64,000 nucleotides of DNA from Ferruginibacter sp. (GTDB taxonomy: Bacteria > Bacteroidota > Bacteroidia > Chitinophagales > Chitinophagaceae): assembly GCF_028288465.1 (NCBI RefSeq), contig NZ_JAQBNR010000022.1, forward strand, positions 233,525 through 297,524, in the 5' to 3' direction. Shown here piece after piece: positions 18,677 to 26,818 of the stretch. A program made the translations under genes and the position numbers. Positions within the stretch are counted from its first letter, which is position 1; each line of letters starts with the position of its first letter. The notes under the pieces were generated by a model. The model saw nothing but the letters and a program-made list of their open reading frames with translations. It ran no database searches and was not told the DNA's origin.

Positions 18677-18791
18677 GGAAGTGGACAAAAAACGAAGCCG
18701 AAAAAAACTGAACTAAAGAAATTTAAACGGGGGGTACTGCATACAATAAAAGAATTGGCTCCCGTTTTTTCAACAGGTATTGCAATAAGCA

Positions 18792-19292
18792 CTAAACAAC
18801 GGTAAGCATGTTTGTTTCCTTTGTTTCTTTTTGTAATTTATTCACAAGGTCAAATATTTTTACCATCAGTAAAGGCATCGCCTTTTCGATAGGTGCTGTC
18901 AGATCAATTCCTTGCTGCTGCAGGCTTTCAATACTTACAACAAACAAATGGATAACGGGCATTTTATCCAGCAGCTGCAGGGCACTCACCATATCTTTCA
19001 AACCTATATCGTGCGTGCTCATGGCTTTCGGAAAGTCCTGCGCAAAGCGTGGCCTTATCAATCGGATCGTACCAAGCGGATTATCATCCAGCGTGGCATC
19101 TACCAATATCACGGTTTCGTACCCTTCAAAATAACCCAACAAATGAAAGCCGCCGGTACCGCCATCCACTACGTCAACGCCGGGTGGCAGCCTTTGCTGT
19201 TGCAGCCTGTTGGCTACATGCACACCCACGCCTTCATCACCCATTAAATAATTGCCGATTCCCAATATCAGTATGCGTTTTTCCGGAGTCAT
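18792..19292 (-). CDS. hupD: [NiFe]-hydrogenase maturation protease (HyaD/HupD)
   Basis: A 166-residue peptidase of the HupD/HyaD family that removes the C-terminal peptide of the hydrogenase large subunit after nickel insertion. The Ni-binding Glu in GIGNYLMGDEGVGVHV, the Asp in VVDGGTGGF and the His in STHDIGLKDM are present. Its start codon abuts the stop of the cytochrome b gene, so it is the last gene of the leftward hydrogenase operon. The large subunit has the expected cleavable tail. Confidence 0.93.
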   Translation of the reverse strand: MTPEKRILILGIGNYLMGDEGVGVHVANRLQQQRLPPGVDVVDGGTGGFHLLGYFEGYETVILVDATLDDNPLGTIRLIRPRFAQDFPKAMSTHDIGLKDMVSALQLLDKMPVIHLFVVSIESLQQQGIDLTAPIEKAMPLLMVKIFDLVNKLQKETKETNMLTVV

Positions 19293-20054
19293 CTATTTGT
19301 TTTCTTTTTTAATTTTAGGGTCGGTTGTCTTAGCTTCAGGGTTAGGTGTCTGGTGATGGTTTCTTTCAAAAACTTCTTCTTCAATAAATTTCCATCCACC
19401 TCCCATGCTGCTTATTTCACCACGGCCTTCTACATAATCATGATAAAAAACAAGGTACACATGCACTACAGCAAACAGTATAAAAAACCACATACTCCAG
19501 TGATGAATTTGTCTCGTCATAATATCACCGCCAAAAATAACGGGTACCCAGGCAAATAATTTTGGCAACCACCAGGTAGCGGTAGGTGCAAACAAACCGA
19601 AGCCGGTAAGGCATTGAACAAGGAAGGCAAGAAAAGTAAGAAAGTAAATAAAACCCGCCATGGCATTGTGCCCGATGCTCATGTGCTCTTTACCTTTCAG
19701 CATCAGTATATCCATCCGGAACACATACCACATCTCTTTAAAAAACTTTTTTGAGATAGGCAAAAACTGCCGCCAGTTGGCATATTTGTTTCCAACAAAA
19801 CCCCAGTAAATTCTGAATAAAAAATTAAAAAAGAAAATATAGGCCGCAATAAAATGAATATATCGTACCCACCCCATAGTATATTGATTGGTTGCCTCCC
19901 GCTGGCTTTGTAATGCCAGCGGGTTGGCAATATAAAAGCCCGTTGCAATCAATAATAATATAGCCAGGGCGTTCAGCCAGTGATAAATACGTACCGGTTG
20001 TTCCCAAACATATACCCGGCGAAGCTTTTGAATATGCAAATATTTGTCTGCCAT
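19293..20054 (-). CDS. Hydrogenase b-type cytochrome subunit (HyaC/HupC)
   Basis: A 253-residue membrane cytochrome b that anchors the hydrogenase and passes electrons to quinone. Four helices are visible with haem-type His residues: PVRIYHWLNALAILLLIATG, YIHFIAAYIFFFNFLFRIYW, HNAMAGFIYFLTFLAFLVQC and IHHWSMWFFILFAVVHVYLV. It lies 16 bases downstream of the large subunit and directly abuts the protease gene. The charged C-terminal tail (about 30 residues, Lys/Glu-rich) is cytoplasmic. This makes the enzyme a respiratory H2 uptake hydrogenase. Confidence 0.93.
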   Translation of the reverse strand: MADKYLHIQKLRRVYVWEQPVRIYHWLNALAILLLIATGFYIANPLALQSQREATNQYTMGWVRYIHFIAAYIFFFNFLFRIYWGFVGNKYANWRQFLPISKKFFKEMWYVFRMDILMLKGKEHMSIGHNAMAGFIYFLTFLAFLVQCLTGFGLFAPTATWWLPKLFAWVPVIFGGDIMTRQIHHWSMWFFILFAVVHVYLVFYHDYVEGRGEISSMGGGWKFIEEEVFERNHHQTPNPEAKTTDPKIKKENK

Positions 20055-20070
20055 AAAAAGAGTTTATTGG

Positions 20071-21795
20071 TTAGTCTCCTACTACGCTGATGCGGCTGAT
20101 ATGCTTTCCATCTTCATCATAAATATGAACGCTGCAGGCCATGCAGGGATCAAAACTGTGGATGGTTCTTAAAATTTCCAGTGGTTGTTTTTCATCTGCC
20201 ACCGGCGTATCAATCAACGCGGCTTCGTAGGCAGATAACTTACCGTTGCCATCTCGTGGCGATGCGTTCCAGGTTGTAGGCACTACCAGCTGATAGTTGG
20301 CAATCTTAGTATCTTCAATATTGATCCAGTGTGCCAGCGCACCTCTTGGCGCTTCTGCGTGACCTACGCCCAGTGCGGTTTTTGGCCAGGTAGCAGGGTC
20401 AAACTTGCTCATCTCTGCCATACGGGTATCCCCGTTTTTAATATTGGCAATTAACTGGTCGTAAAATTCCTGCGCCCATTGCGATACCAGCATGCATTCC
20501 AGTCCACGGGCGGCCGTTCTGCCCAGGGTTGAGAACAAGGCAGCAACAGGTACATTCAGGTCGATAAGTGCTTTGTCAACAACGGCTTTAAAATCTTCCC
20601 TGCCTCTTGCATAACCTACCAGCACACGTGCCAGCGGACCAACTTCCATGGCATTGCCTTTCCATCTCGGCGTTTTTATATAGCTATATTCTTTGGATGT
20701 ATCCAGGTTTGCAAAAGGTGGTTTTGGACCTGTGTAATTTACTTTGCTCTCTCCCTTCCATGGATGCAGTCCCTTCTTTTTCCCATCTTTATAATCGTAC
20801 CAGGAGTTGGTGATGAATTCCTGCACTTCTTCTTCCTTGCGCAGATCAACATCATATACTTTGCTGATGTCTTTATTTAAAATTGCACCTGCCGGAAACT
20901 TGTAAGAAGATTGATCCCTGTAACCATTGGTGGGCAAGTCGCCATACACCAGGTAATTGCCCAAGCCACCGCCGATGGCTCCCCAGTCTTTATAAAACGA
21001 AGCAATCGCCATCAGGTCGGGAATATATACCTGCTCAATAAATTCTTTACCATCCTGCAACAACTGGCCGACATAGGCAAGCCTTTCTGCATTGATGCCA
21101 CTTACATCATCCAGGCTGATAGAACATGCCATACCACCAACCAAAAAATTCGGGTGCGGATTTTTACCACCAAATATTGCCTGCACTTTTACAATTTCTT
21201 TCTGCCATTCCAGTGCTTCCAGGTAATGCGCAAGGCCAATTAAATTTACTTCGGCAGGTAACTTGTATGCTGGGTGTCCCCAGTAACCATTGGCGAAAAT
21301 GCCCAACTGTCCGCTGGCAACAAATTTTTTAATCCTTTCCTGGATATCACTGAAATAACCCGGTGAACTTTTTGGCCATTTGGAAATGCTCTGGGCCAGT
21401 TCAGACGTTTTCTTCGGGTCTGCCTTTAATGCAGCCACCACATCCACCCAATCCATCGCATGCAGGTGATAAAAATGCACTACGTGGTCATGCATGTACA
21501 AGGAGCAAAACATCAGGTTACGCACCAACTCTGCGTTAGGTGGTATAGTAATGTCAAGTGCATCTTCAACAGTTCGCACAGAGGTTAAAGAGTGAATAGA
21601 AGTGCACACACCACAAACCCTGCCCACAAAAGCCCAGGCATCTTTCGGATCTCTGCCTTTTAAAATCTCTTCCAGTAAACGAACCATAGTACCGCTGCTG
21701 AAAGCGTCTTTTATTTTGCCATTTTCAATATCGGCTTCAATCCTCAAATGGCCTTCAATTCTGGTGATCGGGTCAACAACTATTCTTGTACTCAT
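20071..21795 (-). CDS. hyaB: [NiFe]-hydrogenase large subunit, group 1
   Basis: A 574-residue catalytic subunit. The four Ni-Fe ligands are visible: RVCGVCTSIHSL (N-terminal CxxC, about 59-70) and DPCMACSVH near the C-terminus. The chain continues 17 residues after that His, the peptide removed by the HupD-type protease. The N-terminus VVDPITRIEGHLRIE is the family signature. It oxidises H2 at a periplasm-facing, membrane-attached complex with the small subunit and cytochrome b. Unusually, 180 bases plus a PH-like gene separate it from the small subunit gene. Confidence 0.96.
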   Translation of the reverse strand: MSTRIVVDPITRIEGHLRIEADIENGKIKDAFSSGTMVRLLEEILKGRDPKDAWAFVGRVCGVCTSIHSLTSVRTVEDALDITIPPNAELVRNLMFCSLYMHDHVVHFYHLHAMDWVDVVAALKADPKKTSELAQSISKWPKSSPGYFSDIQERIKKFVASGQLGIFANGYWGHPAYKLPAEVNLIGLAHYLEALEWQKEIVKVQAIFGGKNPHPNFLVGGMACSISLDDVSGINAERLAYVGQLLQDGKEFIEQVYIPDLMAIASFYKDWGAIGGGLGNYLVYGDLPTNGYRDQSSYKFPAGAILNKDISKVYDVDLRKEEEVQEFITNSWYDYKDGKKKGLHPWKGESKVNYTGPKPPFANLDTSKEYSYIKTPRWKGNAMEVGPLARVLVGYARGREDFKAVVDKALIDLNVPVAALFSTLGRTAARGLECMLVSQWAQEFYDQLIANIKNGDTRMAEMSKFDPATWPKTALGVGHAEAPRGALAHWINIEDTKIANYQLVVPTTWNASPRDGNGKLSAYEAALIDTPVADEKQPLEILRTIHSFDPCMACSVHIYDEDGKHISRISVVGD

Positions 21796-21860
21796 ATAGC
21801 GTTTTTAATTTTTTTTATTTGCCAAACAGTTGAATTTCTATTAACCTTCACTGGCGCCGC

Positions 21861-21878
21861 AGCCGATAGCTATCGGCT
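21861..21878. repeat. Perfect 18-bp palindrome upstream of the large subunit gene
   Basis: AGCCGATAGCTATCGGCT is fully self-complementary, in the 180-base gap between the PH-like and large subunit genes. As RNA it would form a tight hairpin within the operon transcript. Similar CCGATAGCTATCGG palindromes recur in Bacteroidota intergenic DNA (from memory), so it may be a dispersed element rather than operon-specific. Confidence 0.6.
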
Positions 21879-21975
21879 CTTGTACTTTTAATCATAATTG
21901 AACAAGGCGTTCGATTCATGTACTCATTCCTTTTATTTATTACGCTTAAATTTAAAAAGCATTTATTTTTCAATT

Positions 21976-22383
21976 TCACCTAATCTCAATTGCTGGATTT
22001 ATATGCGGCAGTGTCGTAATAAAATCTGCCTGGTGCCTTGGCGAAATAGCAACACTTTCTTTATCGTTGTATTTTATCTCCACCTTTTTGATAGAGGTAG
22101 CGGGCGAACCAAAAAAATCAGATACTTCTTTAATCGTTTTTATTTTATTTACATCAATGATCTTCTCATAAAAAAAACCACACTTCACCTGCAACACTTC
22201 ACCTGAAATAACATAACTCGTTGATCTCACCAGGTACACAAAAAACAATATCAACATTACAATTATAAAAAGGCCGGCCCAGTCAGAATGTATGCTTGTC
22301 TCGTAGATACAAAACAGCAGTACACCTGCAAGCGGAAGAAAAATTTCAAGTCCGATTTTAGAACTAAACTTTTTCATAGCCAT
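21976..22383 (-). CDS. PH-like membrane protein within the hydrogenase operon
   Basis: 135 residues: two hydrophobic helices (about 12-28 and 36-52), then a bacterial PH-like beta domain (STSYVISGEVLQVKCGFFYE, IKTIKEVSDFFGSPATSIKK, ESVAISPRHQADFI). This is the YyaB-like/bPH pattern seen in many Bacteroidota proteins. It lies 21 bases after the small subunit gene and so is almost certainly co-transcribed. A link to hydrogenase assembly is only suggested by position; a chance insertion between hyaA and hyaB is the alternative. Confidence 0.72.
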   Translation of the reverse strand: MAMKKFSSKIGLEIFLPLAGVLLFCIYETSIHSDWAGLFIIVMLILFFVYLVRSTSYVISGEVLQVKCGFFYEKIIDVNKIKTIKEVSDFFGSPATSIKKVEIKYNDKESVAISPRHQADFITTLPHINPAIEIR

Positions 22384-22404
22384 TATTTTTAGCTGCTTTC
22401 TAAA

Positions 22405-23538
22405 CTATTCTTCCAATTCTTTCTCACTCTGCTTCCCTTCTTTTTCCAGGCTAAAAATGAGTTTGTGTTTCCGCACATTGGTAGCAATGGCATGTGCCGC
22501 GATAGCTGTGCCGGTAGCGCCTAAAGCAACTTTGCCCAAAGTGTCTGCACTTGATTCAATTCCAAAACCTGAGAAGGCGCTTCCTCTTTCATACAGCCTT
22601 CCGTTATCCCAGAAATTTTCTTCACTGCAGCCAATGCAGGGGTGACCGCTTTGTATTGGGTAACTCGTTCCGTTATTCCATTTCATCACACCACATGCGT
22701 TGTAAGTTGATGGTCCTTTACAACCCACTTTATATAAACAATATCCTTTTTTTGCGTTCTCGTCATCAAAACTTTCCACGTACAAACCGGCATCATAATA
22801 AGGCCGGCGATAACAACTGTCGTGTACCCTTTTGCTGTAAAAAGCTTTGGGCCTGCCGATTCTGTCAAGCTCAGGAATTTTACCAAACGTAACCAAATGC
22901 ACAATTACACCGGCCATTACTTCTCCAATCGGAGGACAGCCCGGCACCTTTATCAACGGAATATTTCCTTTTAATAATTTATGAATGGGAGTAGCATTGG
23001 TAGGGTTGGGTTTAGCAGATTGTACACAACCGTTGCTGGCACAACTGCCCCAGGCAATTACCGCTTTTGCACCGGCAGCAGCTTCTTCCAATATCTGCAA
23101 TGAGGTCTTTCCGCCGATCATGCAGTATACACCATCAGCGCCAGTTGGTACACTTCCTTCCACACAAAGAATGTATTCTCCTTTATATTTCGTCATCGTA
23201 TTCTTCATCGCTTCTTCCGCCTGGAAGCCGGATGCCGCCATCAGTGTTTCTGTATAATCAAGCGATATTTTATCCAGCAGAATATCAGCCACGATCGGGT
23301 GCGATGAACGGATAAAGCTTTCACTGCAACAAGTACATTCCTGGAAGTGAAGCCAGATAACAGGCACACGGGGTTTAGTTTCCAGCGCTTTCACCACCTG
23401 CCCGATGGCAGATTTTTCAAGCCCTATAAAAGCAGCCATCATGGTCGCAAAACCAATAAAGTCGCGGCGGGTATAACCCTTTCGTTGTACTTCTTCGTAG
23501 TAGGTTGGTTGGGTGTTGGCGGAAGCATCGTTAATCAT
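22405..23538 (-). CDS. hyaA: [NiFe]-hydrogenase small subunit, O2-tolerant type
   Basis: 377 residues with a twin-arginine signal (YTRRDFIGFATMMAAFIGL). Proximal-cluster cysteines are C68, C70, C71 (ECTCCSES) plus C166 and C171 (WGSCASNGC). C70 and C171 match the supernumerary Cys19 and Cys120 that create the [4Fe-3S] cluster of O2-tolerant group 1d hydrogenases; ordinary enzymes have Gly at the first position. Distal and medial cluster ligands appear in HDSCYRRPYYD, GYCLYKVGCKG and GHPCIGCSEENFWD. A C-terminal hydrophobic segment (about 334-354) should be the membrane anchor. It starts the leftward operon. Confidence 0.96.
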   Translation of the reverse strand: MINDASANTQPTYYEEVQRKGYTRRDFIGFATMMAAFIGLEKSAIGQVVKALETKPRVPVIWLHFQECTCCSESFIRSSHPIVADILLDKISLDYTETLMAASGFQAEEAMKNTMTKYKGEYILCVEGSVPTGADGVYCMIGGKTSLQILEEAAAGAKAVIAWGSCASNGCVQSAKPNPTNATPIHKLLKGNIPLIKVPGCPPIGEVMAGVIVHLVTFGKIPELDRIGRPKAFYSKRVHDSCYRRPYYDAGLYVESFDDENAKKGYCLYKVGCKGPSTYNACGVMKWNNGTSYPIQSGHPCIGCSEENFWDNGRLYERGSAFSGFGIESSADTLGKVALGATGTAIAAHAIATNVRKHKLIFSLEKEGKQSEKELEE

Positions 23539-23596
23539 ACTGGTTAGTTTAACTGTTGATGAAGTAATGATATGCGGAAGAATTATTATAAAGTCA

Positions 23597-23692
23597 TAAA
23601 GCTATTTTTCAAACAGCCTTATTCTCATGATTATCTTCAGTAATATTTATGACTTCGCTCATGTTTATGTGCTTTGGTTTTAAATACTTTTA
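23597..23692. promoter_or_regulatory. Divergent hydrogenase promoter with a 22-bp-spaced double CRP/FNR-like site
   Basis: Two dyads, TGATTATCTTCA (23628-23639) and TGACTTCGCTCA (23650-23661), are 22 bp apart. On the plus strand TACTTTTA (23685-23692) follows the second dyad after 23 bases. On the minus strand TAGCTTTA (23604 to 23597) follows the first dyad after 23 bases. Both fit the Bacteroidota -7 element TAnnTTTG with one change. One pair of sites could thus serve both operons with a dimer near -42 and another near -64 in each direction. Confidence 0.78.
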
Positions 23693-23716
23693 ATTCTTTA
23701 TCTGCAAATCAACTAT

Positions 23717-23929
23717 ATGAAAAAAATGATTGCCATTTTAGTCTTGCTTTTTACAGGCGGGCCTTTTATCAGTGAAGCACATCCTGGCCATGGCTCAACT
23801 GAAGGTTTTACCATCACTCATTATTTTACTGAGCCGGTACACGTGATTGTTTCGCTCAGCATTATTGTTGCCGCTGCTATATTCATCCGGTACACGAGCG
23901 CAGTAAAGCAACCAGTAAAAATTAAATAA
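23717..23929 (+). CDS. Small secreted/membrane protein heading the hyp operon
   Basis: 70 residues: a signal peptide or first helix (MKKMIAILVLLFTGGPFISEA), then HPGHGSTEGFTITHYFTEPVH, then a transmembrane helix (about 44-60) and a basic tail. The AHPGHG motif recalls the N-terminus of HupE/UreJ-type nickel permeases, but the rest is far too short for one. Its stop is two bases before hypA, so it is the first gene of the accessory operon. A metal-related role is a guess. Confidence 0.7.
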   Translation: MKKMIAILVLLFTGGPFISEAHPGHGSTEGFTITHYFTEPVHVIVSLSIIVAAAIFIRYTSAVKQPVKIK

Positions 23930-23931
23930 CT

Positions 23932-24273
23932 ATGCATGAGCTTTCTGTTGTAATGAGCATTGTTGATATTGCGCTGGAACAGGCTGCAAAAAAAGACGCT
24001 GTCATTATTGATGAGATTGAACTCGACATTGGTTGTTTATCCACGATAGAAATGAATGCGTTTGAATTTGCCTGGAAGCAGGGAGTAAAGCGAACAATTT
24101 TAGAACGGGCGGTAAAAAAAGTAAACAGAATAAAAGGAAAAGGCCATTGCTCTGACTGCGACCATACTTTTGAATTAGAAAATTTATACGATGCCTGCCC
24201 TTTTTGTGGTGGGTATTTAATAGGGATAACAGCCGGAAAAGAATTGCGGGTAAAATCACTGGTTGTTTCGTAA
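23932..24273 (+). CDS. hypA: Hydrogenase nickel incorporation protein HypA
   Basis: A 113-residue nickel chaperone. MHELSVVMSIVDIA has the essential nickel-binding His2. The zinc site is formed by CSDC and CPFCGG near residues 73-95. It works with HypB to load nickel into the large subunit. It follows the small membrane protein by two bases and precedes hypB. Confidence 0.95.
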   Translation: MHELSVVMSIVDIALEQAAKKDAVIIDEIELDIGCLSTIEMNAFEFAWKQGVKRTILERAVKKVNRIKGKGHCSDCDHTFELENLYDACPFCGGYLIGITAGKELRVKSLVVS

Positions 24274-24302
24274 AAATAAAATCAATACTAAAAATTACAG
24301 CT

Positions 24303-25067
24303 ATGTGTGCAACCTGCGGATGTGATACCGGTGCAACCATCACCATGCATGAACACGGTCATCAACACGATCATTCAGACCATCATCTTCACGAACATTC
24401 CCATAAAAAAGTAGTGGATGTTGAACAGGATATCCTGCACGAGAATAACCTGCTTGCAGAAAGAAACCGTGGCTATTTTGATGCGAAAAATATACTGGCA
24501 TTGAACCTGGTAAGTTCTCCCGGCTCCGGCAAAACCTCCCTGCTGGAAAAAACATTGACTGATCTTAAAGGTGATTTGAATTTCGCCGTTATTGAAGGCG
24601 ATCAGCAAACCACCAACGATGCAGACCGCATACACGCCACCGGAACAAAAGTGGTACAAATCAATACCGGCAAGGGTTGTCACTTAGATGCACACATGGT
24701 GTTGCACGCAGTACAAGGCATGAAACCCGTCCAGGATAGCGTGCTCTTTATTGAAAACGTAGGCAACCTTGTTTGTCCCGCCATGTTTGACCTGGGTGAA
24801 AAAGAAAGAGTGGTCATCATCAGCGTAACAGAAGGCGACGACAAGCCGCTAAAGTATCCTGACATGTTTCATTCTTCCACCCTTTGCATCATCAATAAAA
24901 CAGACCTGCTCCCCTACGTTCCTTTTGACATTGAAAAAGTAAAAGCCAACGCAAAAAAAATAAATCCTGCACTGGAAATTATTGAGCTAAGCTGTACCAG
25001 CGGTGAAGGATTAACAACCTGGTACAATTGGTTAAAATTAAAAGCAGTCGCAGCTATGCCAGCCTAA
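24303..25067 (+). CDS. hypB: Hydrogenase nickel incorporation GTPase HypB
   Basis: 254 residues from ATG 24303, chosen because it yields the high-affinity nickel motif MCATCGC at the very N-terminus; the longer frame overlaps hypA. A His-rich stretch (HEHGHQHDHSDHHLHEHSHK) follows at about 17-37. The G-domain shows NLVSSPGSGKTSLLEKT (P-loop), VIEGDQQTTNDADRI, ENVGNLVCPA and INKTDLLPY. It is a SIMIBI-class GTPase that delivers nickel with HypA. Confidence 0.96.
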   Translation: MCATCGCDTGATITMHEHGHQHDHSDHHLHEHSHKKVVDVEQDILHENNLLAERNRGYFDAKNILALNLVSSPGSGKTSLLEKTLTDLKGDLNFAVIEGDQQTTNDADRIHATGTKVVQINTGKGCHLDAHMVLHAVQGMKPVQDSVLFIENVGNLVCPAMFDLGEKERVVIISVTEGDDKPLKYPDMFHSSTLCIINKTDLLPYVPFDIEKVKANAKKINPALEIIELSCTSGEGLTTWYNWLKLKAVAAMPA

Positions 25068-25098
25068 CTATAACTGTATAAAAAGTAAAATCAAATTC

Positions 25099-25350
25099 AT
25101 GTGCCTAGCCATACCGGGTAAAATAATTTCCATCAGCAACCAACTGGATGATACCTTCCGTTTTGGCAGAGTTTCGTTTGGCAGCATAATAAAAGAAATC
25201 AATTTATGCATGGTTCCGCAGGCGAAAACAGGCGACTATGTACTTGTACATGTCGGAGCAGCCATTGGTATAGTTGATGAAGAAGAAGCTGCAAAGGTTT
25301 TTAGTTACCTGAAAGATATGGGAGAGGTAGAAGAACTGGATCAGGACTAG
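25099..25350 (+). CDS. hypC: Hydrogenase assembly chaperone HypC
   Basis: 83 residues starting MCLAIPGKIISI, with the essential Cys2 that carries the Fe(CN)2CO unit with HypD. HVGAAIGIVDEEEAAKV in the C-terminal half is typical. It is the last hyp gene here. hypD, hypE and hypF, which make the CN/CO ligands, are not downstream and must lie outside the window if the enzyme matures. Confidence 0.95.
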   Translation: MCLAIPGKIISISNQLDDTFRFGRVSFGSIIKEINLCMVPQAKTGDYVLVHVGAAIGIVDEEEAAKVFSYLKDMGEVEELDQD

Positions 25351-25390
25351 TCATGACGGCAAATTGCATTTGCAGGAACGTAAAGTTCGC

Positions 25391-25455
25391 TGACCAAAGT
25401 CAATTTTTTATCCATTTGCAATCATTAAAACTTCAAGGCGTTTCTGATAAATTTG
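25391..25455 (+). promoter_or_regulatory. CRP/FNR-like promoter of the SDR gene
   Basis: TGACCAAAGTCA (25391-25402) is followed at 22 bp by the half-conserved CATTTGCAATCA (25413-25424), and 23 bases later by TAAATTTG (25448-25455), a perfect TAnnTTTG. The SDR start codon is at 25499. Confidence 0.7.
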
Positions 25456-25498
25456 GCACCGGTATATTGCCGCATTGTATCAGTTAAATACTACAGTT

Positions 25499-26239
25499 AT
25501 GAAAGATAAAACAGCTCTTGTTACCGGTGCCGCGTCAGGTATTGGTAAAGCTACTGCCCTGTTGTTTGCAAAGGAAGGCGCCAGTGTAATTATATCAGAT
25601 CTTCAGGAAGCTGCGGGCGAAGCCGTTGCCGCAGACATCCGTTCAGCCGGAGGAAAATCAGCTTTTTTTAAAGCGGATGTTTCAGTACCGGAACAAATGG
25701 AGTCGCTGGTAAATTTTTCAGTAACCACATTTGGCCGCCTGGATATGGCGGTAAACAATGCAGGGATAAGCGGAGAAATGAACGCAGCTGCCGACATGAG
25801 CATTGAAGGCTGGAATAAAGTGATAGCGGTGAATTTAAACAGCGTTTTTTACGGAATGAAATACCAGTTGCAGGCAATGCTAAAAACCGGTGGTGGCAGT
25901 ATCGTCAATGTAGGGTCTATTTTAAGCTCGGTGGGTTTTGCCGGTGCTGCAGGATACACTGCTGCCAAACATGGTATCATTGGTCTTACCCAAACTGCCG
26001 CTGTAGAATACGCTGCCCAAAATATACGTATCAACACAGTTGGTCCGGGTTTTATCGATACGCCGTTATTGGGCTCGCTGAGCGAAGAAATGAAAAAGCA
26101 GGTAATAACGTTGCATCCTGTTGGCAGACTTGGTAAAAGCGCTGAGGTTGCCGAATTGATTGTGTGGCTTGCGAGTGATAAAGCTGCTTTTGTAACAGGT
26201 AGCTATTACCCTGTAGATGGTGGTTACCTGGCGAGGTAA
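25499..26239 (+). CDS. Short-chain dehydrogenase/reductase (SDR)
   Basis: 246 residues from MKDKTALVTGAASGIG (25499), the usual SDR start; the upstream ATG adds eight residues. Classical SDR motifs are visible: TGAASGIG (cofactor), NNAG, the catalytic Ser in GSILSS, YTAAK (Tyr and Lys) and PGFIDTPLL. The C-terminus FVTGSYYPVDGGYLAR is family-typical. NAD(P)-dependent; substrate unknown (glucose 1-dehydrogenase/3-oxoacyl reductase-like class). It carries its own regulon-type promoter. Confidence 0.9.
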   Translation: MKDKTALVTGAASGIGKATALLFAKEGASVIISDLQEAAGEAVAADIRSAGGKSAFFKADVSVPEQMESLVNFSVTTFGRLDMAVNNAGISGEMNAAADMSIEGWNKVIAVNLNSVFYGMKYQLQAMLKTGGGSIVNVGSILSSVGFAGAAGYTAAKHGIIGLTQTAAVEYAAQNIRINTVGPGFIDTPLLGSLSEEMKKQVITLHPVGRLGKSAEVAELIVWLASDKAAFVTGSYYPVDGGYLAR

Positions 26240-26322
26240 TTAAAGCCTCCGTTAAGTGTAACAAAAGTATCCGTCTACCTTTTTTCGGCAGTTTATCTTA
26301 CATCAAAATAAAACAAATTGAT

Positions 26323-26529
26323 ATGAAAAAGAATATGGGTACTACCGACCGTATTGTTCGTTTAATTGCAGCTGCAATTTTTGCCGCCCTGTATTTTACC
26401 AATACCGTTACCGGCACTTTTGGTATAGTGTTGCTTGTGCTGGCTGCAATTTTTGTGCTGACCAGCCTCGTAAGTTTTTGCCCGCTATATACCATCCTTG
26501 GTTTAAACACCTGCACCGCCAAAAAATAA
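26323..26529 (+). CDS. DUF2892 inner membrane protein (YgaP-tail-like)
   Basis: 68 residues with the DUF2892 pattern: MGTTDRIVRLIAAAIFAALY, then two membrane helices, then SFCPLYTILGLNTC. The FCPLY.LLG.NTC end is the hallmark. It is the same domain as the membrane part of the rhodanese YgaP; function unknown. It lies 83 bases after the SDR gene with no separate promoter evident. Confidence 0.88.
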   Translation: MKKNMGTTDRIVRLIAAAIFAALYFTNTVTGTFGIVLLVLAAIFVLTSLVSFCPLYTILGLNTCTAKK

Positions 26530-26623
26530 ACGCTGCCCGTGTCTGGCTGTCAATGCGCCATAGCACCTCCCGGATGCCTTGCACATCTGTGCAGCCATAA
26601 ACTAGTACAGATAACATTAATGT

Positions 26624-26657
26624 AAAGCCTTTGCTGCGACAACACGGCAAAGGCTTT
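26624..26657 (+). terminator. Strong hairpin after DUF2892
   Basis: AAAGCCTTTGC (26624-26634) pairs perfectly with GCAAAGGCTTT (26647-26657) across 12 bases. No T-run follows immediately, but it sits where the SDR-DUF2892 transcript should end. Confidence 0.6.
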
Positions 26658-26704
26658 GCATTAAAAACCTATTACCCAGCAGCTATATTTTTATGATTTC
26701 ACAA

Positions 26705-26769
26705 AAATAAATATCACATACTTTAATGATATGCATCATGCATTGCCACACCGCCATTTTCTATTTTTA
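26705..26769 (+). promoter_or_regulatory. CRP/FNR-like promoter of the 148-residue hypothetical gene
   Basis: AAATAAATATCA (26705-26716, one half conserved) and TGATATGCATCA (26727-26738) are 22 bp apart. TATTTTTA (26762-26769) follows after 23 bases as -7 element. The start codon is at 26819. Confidence 0.68.
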
Positions 26770-26818
26770 CATCCATAATTAAGATAACCCAATTACCAGG
26801 ATCTAAAAATTTAAACAA

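Noticed and set aside
23591..23655. 10-bp inverted repeat AAGTCATAAA / TTTATGACTT in the hydrogenase divergent region as an operator of its own
   Set aside because: Its right arm overlaps the TGACTTCGCTCA dyad and its left arm overlaps the minus-strand -7 element TAGCTTTA. The promoter symmetry explains it better.
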